Shown one piece after another: positions 34,709 through 41,435 of a stretch of 44,280 bases of DNA. Each line of letters starts with the position of its first letter. Position 1 is the first letter of the stretch. Source of the DNA: Centipeda flueggei ATCC 43531 (GTDB taxonomy: Bacteria; Bacillota; Negativicutes; Selenomonadales; Selenomonadaceae); contig NZ_GG694007.1 of the NCBI RefSeq assembly GCF_000160695.1, forward strand, positions 372,751 through 417,030, written 5' to 3'. Below the pieces are notes generated by a model. That model did not search any database, was not told the DNA's origin, and saw only the letters and a list, made by a program, of their open reading frames with translations. Position numbers and translations under genes: made by a program.

Positions 34709-35428
34709 TCAATTATGTCTTATCCGCGCCTCCAGCGCCCGCAGATCCGCCACGGTGTCGATCTCCCACACGTCCTCGCGCGTGCACTCCCTGATATACA
34801 CATCGCATGTGTCGGGATTGTATTTCAAAATGATCTCGTCCCAGTAAAGCTGACGGTATCGTTCTTCGCGGTACATCGCATCCGCACAGGCCGCGAGCCG
34901 CCGCCCGTCCTCTGCCGTCCAGTAGGAGAGACCGAGCATCTGGTGACAGGGGTGTGAGCTCTCTGTAGCGATGTGCGTGATCCTCCCGTCGGCATCCGCG
35001 TCGAAACACCAGTCGTCCGTCGCTGCCACGGGGAAGGCGATGTAGTTCGTGCGCTCCTGTGTGGGCGTGATGATGGCGGGATGCGCGAGGTAGAGATCAC
35101 CCTCGATGACGTAGCTGTCCTCAAGCAGCCCTGCACGCCCCGCGAGCGCGATGGAGGATATGTTGTTTGCCGCCGCCCAGTCCGGATTGTCGAGAAAGGC
35201 GATGTGCGGGTACGCGTCCTTGAGCGTGTCAAGCGCCGCACCGCAATAGCCCCGTATTATAGTAATCGACGAAATCCCCGCCGCATTAAGCGCATCTAAA
35301 ATGGTTGCGATGATCGGCACGCCGTTCACGGGAACAAGCGGCTTCGGCAGGTGATCGGTCAGCGGTGTGAGCCGTGACCCGCGCCCGGCTGCGAGAATGA
35401 CGGCGCGCGTCACACGATGTGCATTCAT
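34709..35428 (-). CDS. LicC-like nucleotidyltransferase, probable CTP:2-aminoethylphosphonate cytidylyltransferase
   Basis: A GT-A-fold sugar-1-phosphate/choline-phosphate nucleotidyltransferase, 239 residues. The nucleotide-binding start AVILAAGRGSRLTPLTDHL and PKPLVPVNG with Lys29 are classic. VIEGDLYLAHP holds the metal-binding Asp. It resembles LicC and the cytidylyltransferase half of PntC, which activates AEP as CMP-AEP. Given PEP mutase, decarboxylase and transaminase in the same string, CMP-AEP is the most likely product; a nucleotide sugar is the alternative. The start ATG at 35428 shares a base with the trpS stop (TGATG), so expression is coupled to trpS. An upstream GTG at 35434 is less likely. 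Confidence 0.82.
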   Translation of the reverse strand: MNAHRVTRAVILAAGRGSRLTPLTDHLPKPLVPVNGVPIIATILDALNAAGISSITIIRGYCGAALDTLKDAYPHIAFLDNPDWAAANNISSIALAGRAGLLEDSYVIEGDLYLAHPAIITPTQERTNYIAFPVAATDDWCFDADADGRITHIATESSHPCHQMLGLSYWTAEDGRRLAACADAMYREERYRQLYWDEIILKYNPDTCDVYIRECTREDVWEIDTVADLRALEARIRHN

Positions 35429-36432
35429 CAGCACAGCCCCATTTTGCGTTTCGCCTTCGCAAGCGTCTTTTCGGCGATGTGTGCGGCGCGCTCTGCCCCC
35501 CGCGCAATCTCTGCGTCGAGGTACGCCTTATCCGTGAGCAGCTCCGCATAACGCTCGCGGATGGGGCGCAGCTCATCGGCGACGACCGTCCCGACGGCCG
35601 TCTTGAAGTCGCCGTAGCCCTTTCCTGCAAACTCCGCCGTGATCGCATCGTAGGATTTCCCCGTGATGGCAGAGTAGATCGTCATGAGATTGTTGATGCC
35701 GTCCTTGCCCTCGCGAAATGCGACCTCGGCATCACTGTCCGTGACGGCGGACTTGAATTTTTTGAGGATCGTCTTCTCATCGTCGAGGATGAAGATGGTC
35801 GCCTTGGCGTTCTCGTCGGACTTGCTCATTTTCGCCGTCGGCTCCGCGAGACTCATGACGCGCGCACCCGCCTTCGGGAAATAGCCCTCGGGCAGGCGGA
35901 ACGTCTCGCCGTAGACGTGGTTGAACCGCGCGGCGACGTTCCGCGTAAACTCAAGGTGCTGCGTCTGATCTGCCCCGACGGGCACGTAGTCCGCCTGATA
36001 GAGAAGAATATCGCCGGCCATGAGCGCCGGGTAGGTGAAGAGCCCCGCGTTGATGTCCTCGGGATGCTTCGCCGACTTGTCCTTGAACTGCGTCATGCGG
36101 CTGAGATCACCGAACGGGCTGAGACAGGAGAGCATCCATCCCATCTGCGCGTGTGCACTCACGTGGCTCTGGATAAAGACGAGACTCTCCTCCGGATCAA
36201 GTCCGCACGCGAGCAGGAGGGCAAACGCCGCGCGGCTTGCCTTTCGCCGCATCGCAGGCTCGTGATAGACGGTGAGCGCATGGAGATCGGCGACGAAGTA
36301 GTAGCAGTCGTATTCCTTCTGCAGCTGGCGCCAGTTTTTCACCGCGCCGAGATAGTTGCCGAGGGTGAATGTGCCGGTGGGCTGAATGCCGCTCAGGATG
36401 ATCCTGCGGCGGGCTGGATCGTTTTCGTTCAT
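35428..36432 (-). CDS. trpS: Tryptophanyl-tRNA synthetase
   Basis: Charges tRNA-Trp with tryptophan. The protein has 334 residues, class Ic. The HIGH-equivalent is GTFTLGNYLGAV near residue 22, and KMSKS is present in AKMSKSDENAK. QADYVPVGADQTQHLE is the usual tryptophan-site region. The start at 36432 has AAGGAAGGA seven bases upstream. The earlier in-frame ATG (36453) overlaps the leader. A TTGCTT-17-TATAAT promoter gives a leader of only about 30 bases, so no T-box fits. The gene heads the phosphonate string with an overlapping stop and start, so this promoter should feed the whole 20 kb unit. Confidence 0.96.
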   Translation of the reverse strand: MNENDPARRRIILSGIQPTGTFTLGNYLGAVKNWRQLQKEYDCYYFVADLHALTVYHEPAMRRKASRAAFALLLACGLDPEESLVFIQSHVSAHAQMGWMLSCLSPFGDLSRMTQFKDKSAKHPEDINAGLFTYPALMAGDILLYQADYVPVGADQTQHLEFTRNVAARFNHVYGETFRLPEGYFPKAGARVMSLAEPTAKMSKSDENAKATIFILDDEKTILKKFKSAVTDSDAEVAFREGKDGINNLMTIYSAITGKSYDAITAEFAGKGYGDFKTAVGTVVADELRPIRERYAELLTDKAYLDAEIARGAERAAHIAEKTLAKAKRKMGLC

Positions 36433-36467
36433 GGATATTCCTTCCTTATACACGTAGAATCTCTTTC

Positions 36468-36496
36468 ATTATATCTCATGAGAGAAAGATAAGCAA
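36468..36496 (-). promoter_or_regulatory. Promoter of trpS and the phosphonate gene string
   Basis: Minus strand: TTGCTT (36496-36491), 17 bases, TATAAT (36473-36468). The spacer contains the palindrome CTCATGAG, which could be an operator or chance. No other strong promoter was noticed inside the string, but weak ones cannot be ruled out. Confidence 0.7.
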
Positions 36497-36640
36497 AGCC
36501 GCGGAGCAATGAATTTCCCGTTAAGGAGATAGAAGATACGGAAATAATTTTATGCCCGTAACATTCGTTACAGAAAACGACTGCCAATACCCAGTAGAAT
36601 GACGTTGAGAATCGTTCTATAATCGACCAACGGAGGTGTT

Positions 36641-37414
36641 ATGATGACAGAACAGAAGCAAAACGAGATGGGCCATGAGTTCCTTGCACGTCTTGGCAAG
36701 ACGCGCCTGCGTCCCGGCGGGCGTGAGGCGACGGAGTGGCTCCTTTCCCATGTGGATTTTACCATTGACACGCGTGTCCTTGAGGTCGCCTGCAACATGG
36801 GCACGACGATGATCGCGCTGGCGGAGGAGCATGGCTGCCGCATCACGGGCCTCGATATGAATCCCGCCGCCCTCGCGAAGGCGCGTGCCAATATCGAGGC
36901 ACACGGGCTTTCCGATGTGGTCGATGTGGTCGAGGGCAACGCCATGGCGCTGCCGTTCCCCGATGCTGTGTTTGACGTCGTCATCAATGAGGCGATGCTT
37001 ACCATGCTGCCGCGCGAGAACAAGGCAAAGGCGATCGCCGAATACTTTCGCGTGCTGAAGCCGGGCGGTGTGCTCCTGACCCATGACGTTGCCCTGCGCA
37101 CGGACGACGAGGAGCAGGCGGCGGAGCTGCGCGCGGGGATCTCGCGTGCGATTCGCGTAAACGTCGATCCGCTCTCTGAGGGCATGTGGCGGCAGCTCTT
37201 TCAACAGACGGGATTTACGACGGAGGTGCAGACGGGGCGGATGACGCTGCTCGATCCTGCCGGATTGGTGCGCGACGAGGGGTTCGACGGTGCGATGAAG
37301 ATCATCCGCAACGGGCTGCGCACGGAGAACATCGACCGTTTCCGCACGATGTTCAATTTCTTTTTCGATCATGGCAAAGAGTTTTCCTATATTGCCATCG
37401 TCAGCAAGAAGTAA
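36641..37414 (+). CDS. Class I SAM-dependent methyltransferase
   Basis: A 257-residue (or 256) soluble methyltransferase. The SAM loop is a slightly unusual VLEVACNMGTTMIALA, with Cys-Asn in place of the common Gly-x-Gly. It is followed by ITGLDMNPAALAKARA (acidic strand end), EGNAMALPFPDAVFDVVINEAML and RVLKPGGVLLTHDV, which is the ubiE/methyltransf-11 pattern. The C-terminus continues through the substrate region to IVSKK. Two adjacent ATG codons (36641, 36644) follow GGAGG; either could start. TATAAT at 36616-36621 is a likely -10. The gene is divergent from the trpS-phosphonate string and ends at its own terminator. It is not closely similar to the twin methyltransferases. Substrate unknown. 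Confidence 0.8.
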   Translation: MMTEQKQNEMGHEFLARLGKTRLRPGGREATEWLLSHVDFTIDTRVLEVACNMGTTMIALAEEHGCRITGLDMNPAALAKARANIEAHGLSDVVDVVEGNAMALPFPDAVFDVVINEAMLTMLPRENKAKAIAEYFRVLKPGGVLLTHDVALRTDDEEQAAELRAGISRAIRVNVDPLSEGMWRQLFQQTGFTTEVQTGRMTLLDPAGLVRDEGFDGAMKIIRNGLRTENIDRFRTMFNFFFDHGKEFSYIAIVSKK

Positions 37415-37448
37415 CGAAAAGCAGCGAGGATGCTTCGCTGCGCACATG

Positions 37449-37488
37449 GGCAGCGGTATGTCATATTGTGACGCACCGCTGCCTTTTT
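37449..37488 (+). terminator. Rho-independent terminator of the methyltransferase gene
   Basis: GGCAGCGGT (37449-37457) and ACCGCTGCC (37475-37483) form a perfect nine-base stem followed by TTTTT. Confidence 0.88.
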
Positions 37489-37502
37489 GCGTGAAAAATA
37501 CC

Positions 37503-37531
37503 TTGCCAAGAATCTTCCTCTCTGTTACAAT
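37503..37531 (+). promoter_or_regulatory. Promoter of nrdD
   Basis: TTGCCA (37503-37508), 17 bases, TACAAT (37526-37531). The -10 lies inside the upstream NrdR-like box. Confidence 0.7.
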
Positions 37532-37571
37532 ATCTTCCGTAGCAAAAAATGCGAACCACAAGATATAGTAT
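37525..37571 (+). promoter_or_regulatory. Pair of NrdR-like boxes upstream of nrdD
   Basis: CCACAAGATATAGTAT (37556-37571) matches the NrdR box pattern ACACAATATATAGTGT at 13 of 16 positions. TTACAATATCTTCCGT (37525-37540) matches at about 10 of 16. They start 31 bases apart, three helical turns, as expected for paired NrdR sites. Confidence 0.55.
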
Positions 37572-37597
37572 TATGTATGGATAAAGGAGCGAAATCT

Positions 37598-39862
37598 ATG
37601 ACAGTGACGACGGTGACAAAACGCGCGGGCAATGCGGTGCCCTACGACCGTTCGAAGATCCTCAATGCCATTACCTCGGCGAGCAAGGAGTACGTCCACC
37701 CGATGACGGCACTTGAGATCGACACGGTGACGAAGAGCGTCGAGGAGGCATTTGGCGACCGCACGGAGATCAGCGTCGAGGAGATCCAGGATCTCGTCGA
37801 AAAACAGCTGCTCGCGCACGGGCACTATGACATTGCGCGCCGCTACATCACCTACCGCCAGCGGCATGCCCAGCGCCGCCGCGCGCAGAAGCACCTCATG
37901 GAGAGTTACCGCGACATCTTCTTTGCCGATGCGGTGGACTCCGACCTCAAGCGCGACAACGCGAACATCAACACAGACGCGTCGATGGGCATCATGCTGA
38001 AGCTCGGTGCGGAGGGGGCAAAGCACTTCGTCGACAACTACGTTCTCGACGAACGCTATGCGACTGCTGACCGTGAGAACTTTATCCACATCCATGACAA
38101 GGACTTCTCACTCATCACGTTCAACTGCTGCCAGATCGATCTTCTGAAACTCTTTCGCGGCGGCTTCTCGACGGGACACGGTTTCCTGCGCGAACCGAAC
38201 TCCATCCGTGCCTACGCGAGCCTCGCGTGCATCGCGATCCAGTCGAACCAGAACGACATGTTCGGCGGGCAGAGCATCAACGCGTTTGACTACGCCATGG
38301 CAGACGGCGTAAAGAAGTCCTTCCGCAAGGCAATCCTCGAGGAGGCGTGGAAGGCGCTGCTCTACCACATCGGGCATGGTTATTTTACCCACGAGGCGTT
38401 CAAGAAGGCACTGCGCGCGGAGCTCGACTTTGCCGTCTGCGTCTATGCGGAAAAGCAGGACGACGCGCGTGCGGAGCGCGCCCGTGCCGAACTCATGCGT
38501 GCACTGAACATCGTCTACAGTGCGGCATTCGACACCCCGGCGGAGCAGGAACTCGAGGCGGACGTGCGGACGATCTACCAGCTCGCCTGCGAGAGTGTCG
38601 AAGAGGAGACGCATCAGGCGATGGAGGCGCTCATTCACAACTTCAACACGCTCCACTCGCGTGCGGGGGCACAGGTGCCGTTCAGCTCCATCAACTACGG
38701 CATGGATACTTCGCCCGAGGGACGGCTCGTTATCCGCGAGGTACTGAGCGCGATCTGGCAGGGGCTCGGCAACGGCGAGACGGCAATCTTCCCCATTTCT
38801 GTCTTTCAGCTTAAGGCGGGCGTCAACTACAACCCCGAGGATCCGAACTACGACCTCTTTATCGAGTCCTGCCGCGTCAGTGCGCGCCGCCTGTTTCCAA
38901 ACTACGTCAACCTCGATGCGCCGTACAACCTCCAATACTACAAGCCCGGCGACTATAACAGCTGCGTCGCAACCATGGGCTGCCGCACGCGCGTCATGAG
39001 CAACGTCAACGGCCCCGAGCAGTCGGGCAGCCGCGGGAATTTTTCCTTTACGACGATCAACCTGCCGAAGCTTGCGCTCGAGGCCAAGGGCGATCTGGGG
39101 AAATTCTGGGAACTCTACGATTACTACATCGACCTCTGCCACGACTATTTGCTCGATCGGCTGAAGATTATCGAGGAAAAGCACATCTACAACTATCCAT
39201 TCCTTATGGGGCAGGGCGTCTGGCTCGACAGCGAAAAGGCGAGTCCCGTCGACTCCATCAAGGAAGTGCTGAAGCACGCCTCGTACTCGATCGGCTTCTG
39301 CGGACTCGCCGAATGCCTCGTCGCACTCATCGGAAAGCACCACGGCGAGAGTGAGGAGGCGCAGAAACTCGGGCTCGAGATCGTCGGTCACATGCGTGAG
39401 CGTACCGACGCGTACACTGAGGCGGAGCACCGCAACTGGTCGACGTTCGGCACGCCTGCGGAGAGTACGGCAGGACAGTTCCAGCGTGCGAACAAGCGCG
39501 TCTATGGGACGATACCCGGCGTCACCGACCGCTCTTACATGACGAACTCAAGCCATGTGCCCGTCTACTACGACATCAGTGCCTACGACAAGATCCGCAT
39601 CGAGGCTCCGTATCATGCGCTCGAGAACGCGGGACACATCGCCTACATCGAGATGGACGGCGACCCGTCGAAGAACGTCAAGGCCTTCGAGAAAGTCGTT
39701 CGAGCCATGCACGACGCAGACATGGGCTACTTCTCCATCAACCACCCTGTTGACCGCGATCCTGTCTGCGGCTACACGGGACTCATCGAGAACGAGTGCC
39801 CGCACTGCCATCGCAAGGAGACTGCCTTCGGCACCATGACCGTTCCGCGCATGAAGGATTAA
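37598..39862 (+). CDS. nrdD: Anaerobic (class III) ribonucleoside-triphosphate reductase, lacking a visible glycyl-radical motif
   Basis: Class III reductases make deoxynucleotides without oxygen using a glycyl radical. The protein has 754 residues. Residues 1-95 are an ATP-cone (RAGNAVPYDRSKILNAITSA). The barrel follows with HIHDKDF, INCCQ-type FNCCQIDLLKLF, NSCVATMGCRTRV carrying the likely thiyl Cys, GNFSFTTINLPKLAL and FCGLAECLVAL. The end is abnormal. NHPVDRDPVCGYTGL and ENECPHCHRKE give only three Cys of the usual four zinc ligands, and the chain stops at PRMKD before any RxxGYL glycyl-radical segment. No nrdG activase gene is adjacent. The start at 37598 has AAGGAG. It is either a C-terminally truncated copy or a variant needing a separate radical domain. 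Confidence 0.85.
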   Translation: MTVTTVTKRAGNAVPYDRSKILNAITSASKEYVHPMTALEIDTVTKSVEEAFGDRTEISVEEIQDLVEKQLLAHGHYDIARRYITYRQRHAQRRRAQKHLMESYRDIFFADAVDSDLKRDNANINTDASMGIMLKLGAEGAKHFVDNYVLDERYATADRENFIHIHDKDFSLITFNCCQIDLLKLFRGGFSTGHGFLREPNSIRAYASLACIAIQSNQNDMFGGQSINAFDYAMADGVKKSFRKAILEEAWKALLYHIGHGYFTHEAFKKALRAELDFAVCVYAEKQDDARAERARAELMRALNIVYSAAFDTPAEQELEADVRTIYQLACESVEEETHQAMEALIHNFNTLHSRAGAQVPFSSINYGMDTSPEGRLVIREVLSAIWQGLGNGETAIFPISVFQLKAGVNYNPEDPNYDLFIESCRVSARRLFPNYVNLDAPYNLQYYKPGDYNSCVATMGCRTRVMSNVNGPEQSGSRGNFSFTTINLPKLALEAKGDLGKFWELYDYYIDLCHDYLLDRLKIIEEKHIYNYPFLMGQGVWLDSEKASPVDSIKEVLKHASYSIGFCGLAECLVALIGKHHGESEEAQKLGLEIVGHMRERTDAYTEAEHRNWSTFGTPAESTAGQFQRANKRVYGTIPGVTDRSYMTNSSHVPVYYDISAYDKIRIEAPYHALENAGHIAYIEMDGDPSKNVKAFEKVVRAMHDADMGYFSINHPVDRDPVCGYTGLIENECPHCHRKETAFGTMTVPRMKD

Positions 39863-39967
39863 GGAGGCAAACCGGGCGCATAGCAGAGGCTATGTGGAAC
39901 ATTGGCTAACGAAAAGCGGGCGTAAAAGATGCTTCAAGATGGTTGTGCCAAACTTATTCGTGCTTCC

Positions 39968-40060
39968 CTAGCCCCTTCGTAAATGGGGAAGCTGCTATGC
40001 CGTGATTTCGCTAAAGCCTCCCCCGCTGTGACGGGGGAGGGGGACCGCGAGCGGTCAACG
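39968..40060. repeat. Palindromic repeat, family A, copy 4
   Basis: It has a first hairpin (GCCCCTTCGTAAATGGGGAAGC), a GCTATGCCGTGA linker and a second hairpin (AAAGCCTCCCCC with GGGGGAGG) followed by GACCGCGAGCGGTC. This is the same layout as 657-767 but more diverged. Confidence 0.7.
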
Positions 40061-40191
40061 TCAGCCAATCACACATCGCTAACGCTCGTGTTCTTGGGAC
40101 GTTTTCGCATACGACCTGTTTTCCAATCAGCTTCGTCCTACGGACTTGCTTCTTGGACAGGTCAGCAAGCGGTGGCGGGGGCACAAGAAAG

Positions 40192-40231
40192 GACTGCCGT
40201 ACGAAGCTTGACTCGTTCAGCAGTCCTTTTT
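40192..40231. terminator. Terminator before the kinase promoter
   Basis: AAAGGACTGC and GCAGTCCTTTTT pair around an 18-20-base loop and are followed by a T-run. Confidence 0.7.
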
Positions 40232-40251
40232 ATATGGAAACTTATCTACAG

Positions 40252-40280
40252 TTGAACCACGGGCATACTTTTGCTAAAAT
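40252..40280 (+). promoter_or_regulatory. Promoter of the P-loop kinase gene
   Basis: TTGAAC (40252-40257), 17 bases, TAAAAT (40275-40280), 23 bases before the GTG start. Confidence 0.75.
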
Positions 40281-40303
40281 ATTCCATCGAGGAGGGGATC
40301 TCT

Positions 40304-41056
40304 GTGCGTGAAAAAGAGTGGCGTACCTGCGCGATGACCGTCAACGGACTGCCGCAGCGTGTTCGTTACCGCACCGATACGGTGGAGCATCTCTTCCTGC
40401 CGCTGCTGCGTCGTCTCACGGAGCTGCAGCGGCGCAGCGGGCGGCGGTGCATCGTCTTCCTTGCCGCGCCGCCCGCCACGGGGAAAACGACGCTCGCGCA
40501 GTTCTTGGAGCGGCTTTCGCACACAGAGGAGGGACTGACCCCCGTGCAGGCACTCGGCATGGACGGCTTCCACTATCCGAATGCCGCTCTCGAAACGTAT
40601 ACCACCGTGCGCGGCGGAAAAGAGATTTCGCTGAAATCCATCAAGGGCGCACCCGAGACATTCGATGCGGCAGCACTTGCGGAGAAACTTGCGGCGGCAA
40701 AGGTTGGCGCGGTTCAATTCCCCGTCTATGACCGCCGCATTCACGATGTCGTGCCCAATGCCGTCACGGCGGATGCGCCAATCCTCCTCGTCGAGGGCAA
40801 CTGGCTGATCTTGGACGAGGAGCCGTGGGGCGGCCTCCGTCCGCTCGCCGACTATGTCGTTCGCATCGACGCACCCGCCGCGTTCCTGCGGAATCGCCTC
40901 ATCGCCCGCAAGGTGCAGGGGGGACTCTCCGAGGCGGAAGCGACCGCCTTCTGCGAGGCGAGCGATGCCCGCAACGTCGAACGCTTTGCCGCACATGCAG
41001 GTGCGGCGGACGAGATCTGGCATATGGAGGCAGACGGCGATTTCGTGCGGGTATAA
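40304..41056 (+). CDS. Nucleoside/nucleotide kinase family P-loop protein
   Basis: A phosphoribulokinase/uridine-kinase-like P-loop enzyme of 250 residues. Walker A is APPATGKTTLAQFLE. GMDGFHYPN is the family DGFH(Y/F) substrate loop, RGGKEISLKSIKGAPETFD follows as in this branch, and VEGNWLILDE is the strand leading to the product-binding site. Relatives are annotated as sugar or nucleoside kinases, and the substrate cannot be decided here. The start is GTG at 40304, six bases after AGGAGGGG. The TTG upstream at 40271 lies in the promoter. A strong terminator follows the stop. It is a single-gene unit with its own promoter. Confidence 0.85.
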   Translation: MREKEWRTCAMTVNGLPQRVRYRTDTVEHLFLPLLRRLTELQRRSGRRCIVFLAAPPATGKTTLAQFLERLSHTEEGLTPVQALGMDGFHYPNAALETYTTVRGGKEISLKSIKGAPETFDAAALAEKLAAAKVGAVQFPVYDRRIHDVVPNAVTADAPILLVEGNWLILDEEPWGGLRPLADYVVRIDAPAAFLRNRLIARKVQGGLSEAEATAFCEASDARNVERFAAHAGAADEIWHMEADGDFVRV

Positions 41057-41067
41057 ATTTCCATATG

Positions 41068-41105
41068 AAAACTCCCACTGCGGCTGGCATCGCAGTGGGA
41101 GTTTT
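41068..41105 (+). terminator. Terminator of the kinase gene
   Basis: AAAACTCCCACTGCG (41068-41082) and CGCAGTGGGAGTTTT (41091-41105) form a perfect 15-base stem with an eight-base loop. Confidence 0.92.
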
Positions 41106-41116
41106 GTCGTCCGTTG

Positions 41117-41125
41117 TGTTATACT
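41117..41125 (+). promoter_or_regulatory. Extended -10 promoter of the 29-residue peptide gene
   Basis: TGTTATACT: TATACT at 41120-41125 with the extended TG at 41117-41118. No good -35 is present, because the preceding bases belong to the kinase terminator. Confidence 0.5.
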
Positions 41126-41179
41126 GAAGCTGCCACGGCCCTAACCAAGCCAATCCGGCAAGGAAGGGAGGTTGTCACG

Positions 41180-41269
41180 ATGACCATCGGAGATGTTATG
41201 CTTTCCCTGCTGACCAGCGTACTCGGGAGTATTCTCGGGGCGCTGATTCTGCAGAGGCTGGGGCGGTAG
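41180..41269 (+). CDS. Candidate type I toxin, 29-residue hydrophobic peptide (par/Fst-like locus)
   Basis: ATG at 41180, TAG at 41267-41269, with GGAAGGGAGG eight bases upstream. The peptide begins MTIGDVMLSLLTSVLG and ends ALILQRLGR: one membrane-spanning hydrophobic stretch and a short basic tail, the usual form of Fst/TxpA-type membrane toxins. It lies between two strong terminators with its own -10. An opposing promoter downstream drives a short RNA that carries a complement of the region around this start codon. The set of toxin, convergent RNA, shared terminator and direct repeats matches the plan of par loci. The peptide family could not be searched. Confidence 0.7.
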   Translation: MTIGDVMLSLLTSVLGSILGALILQRLGR

Positions 41270-41320
41270 AAGCGACCGCCGTCGTGGCACCAGCCAGATG
41301 CGACCTCACCAGTTGCAAAG

Positions 41321-41365
41321 AAAGACCCCTGCGGTAACCAGCCGCAGGGGATTTCTTTCTTTTGG
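41321..41365. terminator. Bidirectional terminator shared by toxin mRNA and antisense RNA
   Basis: CCCCTGCGG (41326-41334) and CCGCAGGGG (41342-41350) form a perfect stem, with AAAGAAAGA before and TTTCTTTCTTTT after, so it works in both directions. It also lies downstream of the minus-strand clpX-like gene. Confidence 0.88.
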
Positions 41366-41381
41366 TTGTCAATGACCATCG
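41364..41381. repeat. Direct repeat of the toxin start region (second copy)
   Basis: GGTTGTCAATGACCATCG here equals GGTTGTCACGATGACCATCG at 41170-41189 except for a two-base CG deletion. The first copy holds the toxin start codon; the second lies in the 5' part of the opposing RNA. Confidence 0.85.
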
Positions 41382-41396
41382 TTGACTTCTACACAC

Positions 41397-41424
41397 AGTA
41401 TAACACGTTTATGCTGTTTTGCAA
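41397..41424 (-). promoter_or_regulatory. Promoter of the antisense RNA at toxin locus 2
   Basis: Minus strand: TTGCAA (41424-41419), 16 bases, TATACT (41402-41397). It sits just beyond the end of the clpX-like gene. Confidence 0.7.
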
Positions 41425-41435
41425 GGATAAATTTA

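Larger units (their letters stand above)
39863..40303. other. 441-base gap between nrdD and the kinase gene
   Basis: It holds a family A repeat (39968-40060), a hairpin terminator (40192-40231) and a promoter (40252-40280). No credible protein gene was seen; an open frame at 39983-40255 has no ribosome site and runs through the repeat and terminator. Confidence 0.7.
41320..41390 (-). ncRNA. Candidate antitoxin RNA of type I toxin-antitoxin locus 2
   Basis: Predicted from a minus-strand promoter (41424-41397) to the hairpin at 41326-41350, about 70 bases. It contains the complement of GGTTGTCAATGACCATCG (41364-41381), which copies the toxin translation start region, so it can pair with the toxin mRNA at the start codon and again at the shared terminator. 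Confidence 0.65.

Noticed and set aside
36433-36500. A T-box riboswitch before trpS
   Set aside because: The leader from the predicted promoter is only about 30 bases, with no specifier stem or terminator-antiterminator.
39983-40255. A 90-codon open frame between nrdD and the kinase gene
   Set aside because: It runs through a palindromic repeat and a terminator, without a ribosome site or recognisable protein pattern.
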